Positions 16,602 to 22,579 of a stretch of 27,288 bases of DNA are shown piece after piece. This stretch comes from SFWF01 sp045539095. GTDB lineage: Bacteria > Bacillota > Clostridia > Oscillospirales > Acutalibacteraceae. A model generated the notes under the pieces. The model was not told where the DNA came from. It worked only from the letters and a program-made list of their open reading frames with translations, and did no database searches. Each line of letters opens with the position of its first letter. Within the stretch, counting starts at the first letter, position 1. Location of the stretch: assembly GCA_045539095.1 (NCBI GenBank), contig JAZQER010000031.1, positions 1 through 27,288 on the forward strand. The letters run 5' to 3'. Position numbers and translations under genes: made by a program.

Positions 16602-18422
16602 ATGACAAAAAGAAACAATTTACGCAATATCGCTATAATCGCTCATGTCGACCACGGAAAAACAACTTTAGTTGATGGAATGCTTCGACAAAGCGGTACT
16701 TTTCGCACAAATGAACAGGTTGATGAAAGGGTAATGGACTCTAACGATCTCGAAAGAGAAAGAGGAATTACTATTCTTTCAAAAAACACCTGCGTAATGT
16801 ACAATGACGTTAAGATAAATATTATAGATACGCCCGGTCACGCTGACTTCGGCGGTGAGGTTGAACGAATCCTTATGATGGTCGACGGTGTTTTACTGCT
16901 TGTAGACGCATTTGAGGGCTGTATGCCACAGACCCGATTCGTGCTTAAAAAAGCGCTCTCACTAGGAAAAAAGGTTATTGTGGTCGTCAATAAGGTTGAT
17001 AGGCCGATGGCTAGACCTTATGAAGTAGTTGACGGCGTTCTTGACTTGTTTATTGAGCTTGGAGCCGATGACGATCAGATAGATTTTCCCGTAGTTTATG
17101 CTTCAGGAAGAGACGGATATGCTATGATGAGCCCAGAGGATCAGGGAAGCGATCTGAGACCGCTTTTTGAGATGATCGTGAACGAGATCGATCCGCCTGT
17201 AGGGGACGAAACCGCGCCTTTACAGATTCTTTTTTCTAATATCGAGTATGATGACTATCTTGGTAGAATTGGCGTAGGAAGAGTTGAACGTGGTACAGTT
17301 AAAGCCGGCCAATCGGTAGCTCTTTGCCACAGTGACGGCACCCACTCCATAGTTAAAATAAGCAAGTTGTTTATGTATGAGGGGTTAAAGCGAGTTGAGG
17401 TTGAAACTGCCTCCTTCGGTGACATCGTTCAGATTGCAGGAATCGATAAACTGAACATTGGAGAAACAGCCTGTGACCGAGAGCATATTGACCCGTTGCC
17501 ATTTGTAAAAATAGACGAGCCAACGCTTTCAATGAACTTTATGGTAAACAATTCACCCTTTGCCGGACGAGAAGGTAAGTATGTAACATCACGGAATATT
17601 CGCGACAGGCTTTTTAAAGAACTAGAAACTAATGTATCTCTCCGCGTAGAGGAGACCGACTCCGCCGATACATTTAAGGTTTCCGGTAGAGGAGAATTAC
17701 ACCTTTCTATTTTAATAGAAACTATGCGCAGACAAGGCTATGAATTTCAAGTATCGCCACCGAAGGTTATTTATAAACAGATTGACGGAAAACTATATGA
17801 ACCTATTGAGCTGCTTATGATTGAAGTTCCGCAGGACTATGTAGGAGCCGTAATGGAAAGACTTGGCTCTCGTAAAGCAGAACTTAAAAATATGGGAACC
17901 CGCGACGGCGGTATGAGCCATCTTGAGTTTCTCATTCCTGCGCGCGGCCTTATGGGATACCGCTCACAGTTTCTAACCGATACAAACGGTAACGGTATTA
18001 TGAACCATGTATTCGATAGTTATCAGGAATACAAGGGTGACTTCGAGTCAAGAAATACCGGTTCGATAATCGTTCACGAAACAGGAGAGACTACGGGTTA
18101 CGGACTGTACAATACTCAAAGTAGAGGCAGACTTTTCGTTGGTCCGGGTGTAGAGGTTTATGAAGGTATGATAGTAGGGGAGAACCCTAAAAACGAAGAT
18201 ATTGTTTGTAACGTATGCAAGAAAAAGCAAGCTACTAATATGCGTGCAGCCGGCTCAGACGATGCTCTAAAGCTCGTACCTCACTCAACACTCTCTCTTG
18301 AGCAATGTCTTGAGTTTATTAAAAATGATGAGCTTGTTGAGATTACTCCCACTTCAACAAGACTTAGAAAAAGAATATTAAATAAAGAAGAAAGAATGAA
18401 ATTTGAGGCTAAGAATAAATAA
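16602..18422 (+). CDS. typA: Ribosome-associated translational GTPase TypA/BipA
   Basis: A 606-residue elongation-factor-like GTPase that binds the ribosome and helps assembly and stress adaptation. G-domain motifs: G1 AHVDHGKTT (14-22), switch I RERGITIL (52-59), G3 DTPGHADFGG (76-85) and G4 NKVD (130-133). EF-G-like domains III and V follow, then the TypA-specific C-terminal domain (about 490-600, with SRGRLFVGPGVEVYEGMIVGE). Length is standard. An AGAGGGAT site precedes the ATG. The stop overlaps the next start by one base. Confidence 0.96.
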   Translation: MTKRNNLRNIAIIAHVDHGKTTLVDGMLRQSGTFRTNEQVDERVMDSNDLERERGITILSKNTCVMYNDVKINIIDTPGHADFGGEVERILMMVDGVLLLVDAFEGCMPQTRFVLKKALSLGKKVIVVVNKVDRPMARPYEVVDGVLDLFIELGADDDQIDFPVVYASGRDGYAMMSPEDQGSDLRPLFEMIVNEIDPPVGDETAPLQILFSNIEYDDYLGRIGVGRVERGTVKAGQSVALCHSDGTHSIVKISKLFMYEGLKRVEVETASFGDIVQIAGIDKLNIGETACDREHIDPLPFVKIDEPTLSMNFMVNNSPFAGREGKYVTSRNIRDRLFKELETNVSLRVEETDSADTFKVSGRGELHLSILIETMRRQGYEFQVSPPKVIYKQIDGKLYEPIELLMIEVPQDYVGAVMERLGSRKAELKNMGTRDGGMSHLEFLIPARGLMGYRSQFLTDTNGNGIMNHVFDSYQEYKGDFESRNTGSIIVHETGETTGYGLYNTQSRGRLFVGPGVEVYEGMIVGENPKNEDIVCNVCKKKQATNMRAAGSDDALKLVPHSTLSLEQCLEFIKNDELVEITPTSTRLRKRILNKEERMKFEAKNK

Positions 18423-19300
18423 TGAACTATATTATTCTTGATTTGGAATGGAACACCGTTTATTACAAAAAAGAAAATAGGTTTATAAATGAAATTCTGC
18501 AGATCGGCGCAGTAAGACTGAATGAGAGTTTTGATGTTGTTGACAGTTTTCAAGCCACAGTAAAATCTGCTTTGACACACAAGCTCAGCAGCAAGGTAAT
18601 TAAGCTCACCGGTATTACTAATGATGTTATGATGAACGGTGTTCAGCTTGCAGACGCTGTAAAAGCCTATAATACGTGGGCACTGGATGATAGTATTACT
18701 ATGACCTGGAGTAACTCTGATCTTTACGCTATTGTGGATAATTCTAATACATTTAATCTTAAAGAAACGGTTAAAATTTCACGTTATCTTGATCTCCAGA
18801 CATATGTTCAGAACGAGCTAAAACTTTCAGGAATTCAAATTAATAATCAAATTTCGCTGATAAATGCTGCAATTATGCTAGATATTTCTACAAGTGAGTT
18901 TGAACTTCATACGGCTCGCGACGATTCATGTGTTGCTGCCTTAATTCTCAAAAGAACTTACAACGAGGAGCGCTTTAAACGCAATATTAAAGACACTAAA
19001 AACGGTGATTTTTATCGAAGACTCACATTTAAATCATATTACCTTAAGGACATAAAGGATAAGAGAATTGATCCTGCATATTTGCGTTTTCACTGTCCGA
19101 GCTGTAATAATCTTGCAGAAAGAAAAAGTAAGTGGAAATATTTCAGCAATTGGCACAGAGCCGCTTTTTTCTGCACCGCTTGTAACACAAAACTAAAGTC
19201 TATGATATCTTTCAAGCAAACCTATGATAAGCTTGTTGTAAAAAAGAGAATTCTGCCCGTAATGGCAACCGAGGGACAAAAGAAGAATGTCAATGTGTAA
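18422..19300 (+). CDS. DEDD-family 3'-5' exonuclease with C-terminal zinc ribbon
   Basis: 292 residues. The N-terminal half is an RNase T / DNA polymerase III epsilon-like exonuclease: motif I ILDLEW with Asp7 and Glu9, motif II in TWSNSD (Asp100), and motif III HTARDD (His163, Asp167/168), which fits the DEDDh group. The C-terminus adds four cysteines, Cys225-x2-Cys228 and Cys251-x2-Cys254, spaced like a zinc ribbon. The substrate (RNA or DNA) is not evident. It is coupled to typA by a one-base overlap, which may hint at an RNA or ribosome role. It overlaps the radical SAM gene by 14 bases. Confidence 0.8.
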   Translation: MNYIILDLEWNTVYYKKENRFINEILQIGAVRLNESFDVVDSFQATVKSALTHKLSSKVIKLTGITNDVMMNGVQLADAVKAYNTWALDDSITMTWSNSDLYAIVDNSNTFNLKETVKISRYLDLQTYVQNELKLSGIQINNQISLINAAIMLDISTSEFELHTARDDSCVAALILKRTYNEERFKRNIKDTKNGDFYRRLTFKSYYLKDIKDKRIDPAYLRFHCPSCNNLAERKSKWKYFSNWHRAAFFCTACNTKLKSMISFKQTYDKLVVKKRILPVMATEGQKKNVNV

Positions 19301-20159
19301 CCAGTGTCCACGCGGATGTAATATCGCGCGTGAAGACGGAAAATTTGGAATATGCAATGTTTCAACTCAGCCTCGCGTTGCAAGAGTAGGGCTTCATTTT
19401 GGTGAAGAGCCCTGTATCAGCGGTTCAAGAGGTTCGGGTACTGTGTTTTTTAGCGGTTGTTCGCTAAAATGTGTGTTTTGCCAGAATTTTAATATCAGTC
19501 ACGAATGCTATGGCAAAGATATAAGCGTAAAGCGGCTAGCTGAAATATTTAGAGAACTCGAAAATATAGGCGCACATAACATTAATTTTGTTACTCCGAC
19601 TCACTATCTGTCTGCTATTAAAGAAGCCCTGAAAATTTATAAGCCTCAGATACCACTGGTATATAATTGCAGTGGATACGAGAAAATTAGCACTATTGAA
19701 GAAGATATTTTTGATGTTTATCTGTTTGATTTAAAATTTTTTTCCCGGGAAAAGTCAAGCAGATACGCAAAATGTATTGATTATTTTGATGTAGCGTCCG
19801 CAGCAGTTAAAAAAGCCTTTGAAATTAAGGGAAAACCCGTCCTTAATAGGGAAGGGGTTATGACAAGTGGAGTAATCGTCCGCCATATGCTTTTGCCACA
19901 GTGCACAAATGATGCAATAGAGATTATTAATTGGCTGAATGATAATACACCAGGAATCTATTTTTCGCTTATGAGTCAGTATGTACCAATGTACAAAGCA
20001 GAAAATTTTCCTGAAATCAATCGTAGAGTTACAAAACGTGAATATGAAAAGGTTATTGAAGCGTGCACTGATATAAACTTCAGCGAAATATATATCCAAT
20101 CACTCACAAGTGCGAGCAGCGAATATATTCCTAAGTTTGATTTGAGTGGTGTATTATAG
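19287..20159 (+). CDS. PflX-like radical SAM protein
   Basis: 290 residues. The radical SAM cluster motif is Cys58-x3-Cys62-x2-Cys65 in SGCSLKCVFCQN. The N-terminus has extra cysteines (4, 7, 11 and 23), a pattern of the PflX / COG1313 group related to pyruvate formate-lyase activating enzymes. The family's true substrate is not established; activation of a glycyl radical enzyme is possible. No pfl gene is in the window. Start ATG 19287 or ATG 19293 are both possible inside the exonuclease 3' end; I keep the first. It is the last gene of the typA unit. Confidence 0.8.
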   Translation: MSMCNQCPRGCNIAREDGKFGICNVSTQPRVARVGLHFGEEPCISGSRGSGTVFFSGCSLKCVFCQNFNISHECYGKDISVKRLAEIFRELENIGAHNINFVTPTHYLSAIKEALKIYKPQIPLVYNCSGYEKISTIEEDIFDVYLFDLKFFSREKSSRYAKCIDYFDVASAAVKKAFEIKGKPVLNREGVMTSGVIVRHMLLPQCTNDAIEIINWLNDNTPGIYFSLMSQYVPMYKAENFPEINRRVTKREYEKVIEACTDINFSEIYIQSLTSASSEYIPKFDLSGVL

Positions 20160-20188
20160 AAACAATATTTTTTCTATAATAATTTTTT
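20153..20188 (+). terminator. Terminator of the typA-exonuclease-radical SAM unit
   Basis: ATTATAGAAA (20153-20162) is the exact complement of TTTCTATAAT (20171-20180), followed by AATTTTTT. The stem begins within the last codons of the radical SAM gene. Confidence 0.85.
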
Positions 20189-20191
20189 AAA

Positions 20192-20220
20192 TTGACTTTA
20201 TCAGGGAATGGTGTTATATT
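20192..20220 (+). promoter_or_regulatory. Promoter at the left edge of the accessory island
   Basis: TTGACT (20192-20197), a 17-base spacer and TATATT (20215-20220) with TGT before it (extended -10). No gene follows closely; transcripts would meet the hairpin at 20249-20284. It may be the original promoter of the Xer gene, separated from it by the inserted cassette (see findings). Confidence 0.6.
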
Positions 20221-20230
20221 CTTTATACTT

Positions 20231-20248
20231 AATTATACAAAATAAATG
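20231..20248 (+). repeat. Left copy of an 18-bp direct repeat (candidate attachment site)
   Basis: AATTATACAAAATAAATG, identical to 22423-22440. It lies 10 bases downstream of a -10 box. The bases that follow (ATATCCG...) differ from those that follow the right copy. Interpreted as one end of an inserted cassette; this is inference. Confidence 0.55.
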
Positions 20249-20284
20249 ATATCCGCCCACTCAATGTGGACGGATATTTTTATT
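20249..20284 (+). terminator. Hairpin terminator directly after the left repeat
   Basis: ATATCCG (20249-20255) pairs with CGGATAT (20271-20277); CCAC/GTGG adds four inner pairs. The tail reads TTTTTATTG. With the promoter at 20192-20220 it would define a transcript of only about 55-60 bases. Confidence 0.65.
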
Positions 20285-20533
20285 GATTTCGCCCTGCCTA
20301 TGCCCCTTTTCTTTGTTTGCATAAACGCAGACTTATTGTTTTTGAGTGCGTAGTCGAAGGTGTCCTTGCTTTCTTATTCTATTGTAAGTCTTTATAGAAG
20401 ATATTTACACTTATTTTTTTCGCTCAGATAGCTTTGATAGCATTCCCTTCGGCAGGGGAGGGGGACCCGCCGAAATAGGGTCGATAGACCCCGTAGCAGG
20501 TGGCTTTAAAATTTCAAAATGAACGCATCAAAC
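20285..20533. other. Non-coding stretch with a folded GC-rich block
   Basis: No convincing gene. Around 20441-20510 the DNA is much more GC-rich than its surroundings and folds: GGGTC (20478-20482) pairs with GACCC (20487-20491) around GATA, and CCGCC (20467-20471) with GGTGG (20499-20503). The look is that of a dispersed palindromic repeat of gut Clostridia; this is an impression, not a match. The rest is AT-rich and featureless. Confidence 0.4.
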
Positions 20534-20573
20534 CGAGAGGACATATCCGCGTCTATAGTCCTCTCGATTTTTT
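20534..20573 (+). terminator. Strong terminator-like hairpin without an upstream gene
   Basis: CGAGAGGAC (20534-20542) is a perfect complement of GTCCTCTCG (20558-20566), followed by ATTTTTTG. There is no gene upstream within 370 bases, so it may end a small RNA or be left over from a lost gene. Confidence 0.7.
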
Positions 20574-20597
20574 GAGTAATTCTCGAATTATGTAAAC

Positions 20598-20615
20598 CTC
20601 AAAAGTGCTTTTGAG
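20598..20615. repeat. Short perfect hairpin CTCAAAAG/CTTTTGAG
   Basis: An 8-bp stem with a 2-base loop in an AT-rich stretch. Nearby, TGAGTAATT recurs three times (about 20574, 20676 and 20684). Confidence 0.4.
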
Positions 20616-20695
20616 CCTTTATTTATGGGGATTGTTAAAAATTGTCAATTTACTCAACTGTTTTTGAAAATTTGAGTAATTGAGTAATTTTATTG

Positions 20696-20785
20696 TTATC
20701 TTTCGGGGTGTTTGAGTCCCTTTGGCAGTCCAAGAATATAATCTGCAGAAACTCCGTAAAATAGATTAAAAAAATATTGACATTC
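20696..20785 (-). pseudogene. Relic of an XRE-type (HTH) regulator, C-terminal fragment
   Basis: Minus-strand frame ending at TAA 20696-20698. Its last 29 residues include YFFNLFYGVSADYILGLPKG. This closely follows the end of XRE-family helix-turn-helix domains, where 'IA-x-F-GVS-x-DYLLGL' is the standard fifth helix and exit. The frame upstream (20786 onward) no longer looks like an HTH protein and runs into the toxin-antitoxin promoter, so the N-terminal four helices are lost. I read this as debris of an older mobile element or phage-type regulator. Confidence 0.5.
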
Positions 20786-20810
20786 TATGAATTGTACATT
20801 ATAATGTACA
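20777..20810 (+). promoter_or_regulatory. Promoter and TGTACA-type operator of the toxin-antitoxin operon
   Basis: Perfect TTGACA (20777-20782), 17-base spacer and perfect TATAAT (20800-20805). An 18-bp perfect palindrome, TGTACATTATAATGTACA (20793-20810), covers the -10. It contains two TGTACA cores 12 bp apart centre to centre, the arrangement described for yefM-yoeB operators, where the antitoxin/toxin complex represses its own promoter. Confidence 0.85.
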
Positions 20811-20834
20811 TATACTGATATAGGGGTGATATTA

Positions 20835-21083
20835 ATGACTAACACAAATATAACTAATTTTAGACAGAATATTTTTGAATATATCAATCAAGCTATAGAA
20901 TTTAATGATGTAATAAATGTCAACACAAAGAACGGAAATGCAGTAATTTTAAGTGAGAGCGATTATAATAGTCTGGTCGAGACTTTGTATTTGTCTAATC
21001 AAGAAAGGGTTAGAAATGAAATTATAGAGGCTAAGAATACGCCTTTGTCTGAATGTGTTTCTGCAGATGAGGTTGAATGGTAA
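20835..21083 (+). CDS. Antitoxin of the Phd/YefM family
   Basis: 82 residues. The N-terminal half (TNITNFRQNIFEYINQAIEFNDVINVNTKNGNAVILSE in outline) is the dimeric DNA-binding fold of Phd/YefM antitoxins, ending in the usual 'G-x-AV-x-LSE-x-DY' segment. The C-terminal half, rich in E/N/K, would wrap the toxin. It should neutralise the downstream YoeB-like RNase and repress the operon at the palindrome upstream. Start ATG 20835 is preceded by GGGGTGAT; an in-frame GTG at 20826 lies within that ribosome site and is rejected. The stop overlaps the toxin start by one base. Confidence 0.88.
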   Translation: MTNTNITNFRQNIFEYINQAIEFNDVINVNTKNGNAVILSESDYNSLVETLYLSNQERVRNEIIEAKNTPLSECVSADEVEW

Positions 21084-21346
21084 TGTATAAGATATATTAT
21101 TCAAAGATTGCTGTTAAACAAATTCAGCTTTTGAGGTCAGCTAAAATTGACACAAAAGCAAAGAAAATAATTGATTTAATATCTGAAAATCCTTTTCAAA
21201 ACCCACCGCCGTATGAAAAACTTATAGGGGATATGACAGGCTTATATTCTCGCCGTATTAACATTCAACATAGACTTGTATATCAAGTCTATGAAGAGGA
21301 AAATGCCGTTAAAATCGTAAGTATGTGGTCACATTACGAATATTAG
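21083..21346 (+). CDS. Toxin of the Txe/YoeB family (ribosome-dependent mRNA endonuclease)
   Basis: 87 residues. YoeB/RelE-fold toxins cut mRNA in the ribosomal A site. Expected features are present: the helical start, NPFQNPPPYEKLIGDMTG with Glu45, the SRRIN-x3-HRLVYQV block (Arg57/58), and the C-terminal SHYEY (His84, Tyr85), which supplies the catalytic end. I take ATG 21083, which shares a base with the antitoxin stop; ATG 21077 would add two residues. All key residues are present, so it is probably active. Confidence 0.9.
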   Translation: MYKIYYSKIAVKQIQLLRSAKIDTKAKKIIDLISENPFQNPPPYEKLIGDMTGLYSRRINIQHRLVYQVYEEENAVKIVSMWSHYEY

Positions 21347-21381
21347 AAAAGAGCTCACTATTGTGGGCTCTTTCAATTTTT
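21347..21381 (+). terminator. Terminator of the toxin-antitoxin operon
   Basis: GAGCTCAC and GTGGGCTC (with flanking AAA/TTT) form a stem around TATT, followed by CAATTTTT. It begins at the toxin stop codon. Confidence 0.75.
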
Positions 21382-21402
21382 AAAAGTAATATTAAATTTT
21401 GC

Positions 21403-21443
21403 TTGACTTTTGGTGTGACATTAAATATAATAAAGGTGTGACA
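21403..21443 (+). promoter_or_regulatory. Promoter with flanking GGTGTGACA repeats, before the RHH gene
   Basis: TTGACT (21403-21408), a 17-base spacer and TATAAT (21426-21431). The 9-mer GGTGTGACA occurs at 21412-21420 in the spacer and again at 21435-21443, on both sides of the -10. This suits autoregulation by the ribbon-helix-helix protein encoded just downstream. Confidence 0.65.
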
Positions 21444-21463
21444 AAAAGAGGAGGTGTTAATAA

Positions 21464-21631
21464 TTGTCACTAATAGGTAGACCAAAGGCTGACAATCCGA
21501 AGTCTATTCGTTATAGTATTCGCCTTGATAATGCAACCGAAGAGAAATTGCGAACATATTGTGAGCAAAATAAAGTTACAAAAGGCGAGGCAATTAGACG
21601 AGCGATTGAATTGCTTTTGAGGAAAAAATAA
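21464..21631 (+). CDS. Ribbon-helix-helix (CopG/Arc-type) DNA-binding protein, TTG start
   Basis: A 55-residue protein that starts at TTG 21464 behind a strong AGGAGGTG site at about 21449-21456. It begins MSLIGRPKADNPKS. A short beta strand (SIRYSIRLD), helix 1 (NATEEKLRTYCEQN), a turn (KVTKG) and helix 2 (EAIRRAIELLLRKK) follow: the complete ribbon-helix-helix fold. Residues RYSIRL would enter the DNA major groove as a dimer. It is monocistronic, flanked by the toxin-antitoxin terminator and a hairpin. It may control its own promoter. It could also be an orphan antitoxin or plasmid-type copy regulator; no partner toxin is evident. Confidence 0.85.
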   Translation: MSLIGRPKADNPKSIRYSIRLDNATEEKLRTYCEQNKVTKGEAIRRAIELLLRKK

Positions 21632-21633
21632 AA

Positions 21634-21671
21634 GGGAATAGGTGCCTTCTCGCAAAGTCAACACCTATCCC
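21634..21671 (+). terminator. Hairpin after the RHH gene
   Basis: GGGAATAGGTG (21634-21644) pairs with CACCTATCCC (21662-21671) with one bulged base around a 17-base loop. There is no T-run, so termination is uncertain. Confidence 0.4.
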
Positions 21672-21704
21672 ACAAGTACAATCACACAAGCTTCTGTTCT
21701 TGTA

Positions 21705-21727
21705 TGTTGTAAATCTATTATACAACA
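21705..21727. promoter_or_regulatory. Inverted repeat TGTTGTA/TACAACA, possible operator
   Basis: A 7-bp inverted repeat with a 9-base spacer, enclosing TATTAT (21716-21721), a possible -10 box. The only -35 at the right distance (TTCTGT, 21693-21698) is poor. It lies 50 bases upstream of the next small gene. Confidence 0.35.
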
Positions 21728-21776
21728 TTATAGAGCTACTTACAAGTGTGAAATTTAACTTTTAAGGAGTTTTATT

Positions 21777-21992
21777 ATGAAAGATATAAATTTACACGCT
21801 TATGATGAATTATTCCTTTTGGTCGAGAAAATGTTTACAATATCGTACTTACAAGAACTTGTAAGGTTTAGCGGTAACGACCTTATGGACGATTATTTTG
21901 ATGGAATGCCCGAAATTGCATTAACTTATTTAATTGAGCTGCAAACTAAACAAGTCCTTGAAATTAAAGAATTTCTATCGAAAATGTGTTGA
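21777..21992 (+). CDS. Small acidic protein, function unknown
   Basis: 71 residues, predicted mostly helical and acidic, with no membrane segment or recognised motif (DDYFDGMPEIALTYLIELQ in the middle). An AAGGAG site 9 bases before ATG 21777 and good codon structure support a real gene. It follows the RHH gene in the same island. No function can be assigned. Confidence 0.65.
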   Translation: MKDINLHAYDELFLLVEKMFTISYLQELVRFSGNDLMDDYFDGMPEIALTYLIELQTKQVLEIKEFLSKMC

Positions 21993-22001
21993 GGTAAGTC
22001 T

Positions 22002-22031
22002 GTAGGCTCCACCACCTTATGTGGAGCCTAC
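22002..22031 (+). repeat. 11-bp perfect hairpin after the small acidic protein gene
   Basis: GTAGGCTCCAC (22002-22012) is the exact complement of GTGGAGCCTAC (22021-22031). No T-run follows. It is 10 bases past a stop codon, so it may protect a mRNA end. Confidence 0.6.
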
Positions 22032-22059
22032 CAAATGAAAAGTCGGCTTTTGCGCAAAT

Positions 22060-22073
22060 GCAGTGCGCACTGC
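22060..22073. repeat. 14-bp perfect palindrome GCAGTGCGCACTGC
   Basis: A GC-rich palindrome in an AT-rich setting, between two small genes and about 10 bases before TTGACA (22081-22086). A protein binding site is possible. Confidence 0.4.
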
Positions 22074-22120
22074 CGTATACTTGACATAGTATCATTTTTC
22101 TATCAAGAAGGGGAAAATAT

Positions 22121-22375
22121 ATGACTTTTAAAGATAAATTATTACTATATATCCAAAACAAATCAGACTTAGTCGATAATGAATATGATGAGCATTTACA
22201 ATATACTAGATATCATTCATTAGATGAGGTTGATTATCTTGAGTCGATTATCCGTAAGACGCGACGAGATGCATTCAGAGAGTTTACAAAAGATATTTTT
22301 TGTTTGATGTCTTTGAGTGATAAGAATCAATTTAATGAGTTACAACATGCAATTAAAACAGCTAAAAAGCGGTAA
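22121..22375 (+). CDS. Small charged protein, function unknown
   Basis: 84 residues, highly charged (many D, E, K, R), predicted helical, with no signal or membrane segment. A GAAGGGG site lies about 8 bases before ATG 22121. The stretch DEVDYLESIIRKTRRDAFRE is amphipathic. TTGACA at 22081-22086 may be its -35, but no clear -10 follows at the right distance. It is the last gene before the right copy of the 18-bp repeat. No function is recognised. Confidence 0.65.
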   Translation: MTFKDKLLLYIQNKSDLVDNEYDEHLQYTRYHSLDEVDYLESIIRKTRRDAFREFTKDIFCLMSLSDKNQFNELQHAIKTAKKR

Positions 22376-22382
22376 AATCGAC

Positions 22383-22410
22383 TTGACAAACAACAAAAAG
22401 GGTATATAAT
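22383..22410 (+). promoter_or_regulatory. Promoter of the Xer-type recombinase gene
   Basis: Perfect TTGACA (22383-22388), 16-base spacer and perfect TATAAT (22405-22410). The leader to the start codon is about 160 bases and contains the 12-6-12 palindrome. Confidence 0.75.
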
Positions 22411-22422
22411 AAAAATATAGCC

Positions 22423-22452
22423 AATTATACAAAATAAATGTTTTGTATAATT
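22423..22452. repeat. Perfect 12-6-12 palindrome; right copy of the 18-bp repeat; candidate recombination site or operator
   Basis: AATTATACAAAA (22423-22434), TAAATG, then TTTTGTATAATT (22441-22452), an exact inverted repeat. Its first 18 bases equal 20231-20248. Arms of about 11-12 bp around a 6-bp centre is the geometry of Xer (dif-like) recombination sites. The sequence does not match the usual dif consensus. It could instead be an operator or an RNA hairpin in the recombinase leader. Confidence 0.6.
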
Positions 22453-22579
22453 AAGGGAAGCGAATTTACAATAATTTATCTTTATTTCTTTAATATTATA
22501 TCTACAATTCTTCATAGTGCCTTTTTTCTGTAATTTTTCACTTTAATTTCCTAACTATGTTTTTATAGGAGTTGATTTT

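Noticed and set aside
20233..20322. Minus-strand reading frame of 29 residues (up to about 44 if extended upstream) crossing the left 18-mer
   Set aside because: Basic and plausible-looking, but no ribosome site, no start at a fitting distance and no recognisable family; not supported as a gene.
22002..22031. Integron attC-like site
   Set aside because: The hairpin is perfect but lacks the GTTRRRY/RYYYAAC core sites and the asymmetry of attC; no integron integrase is present.
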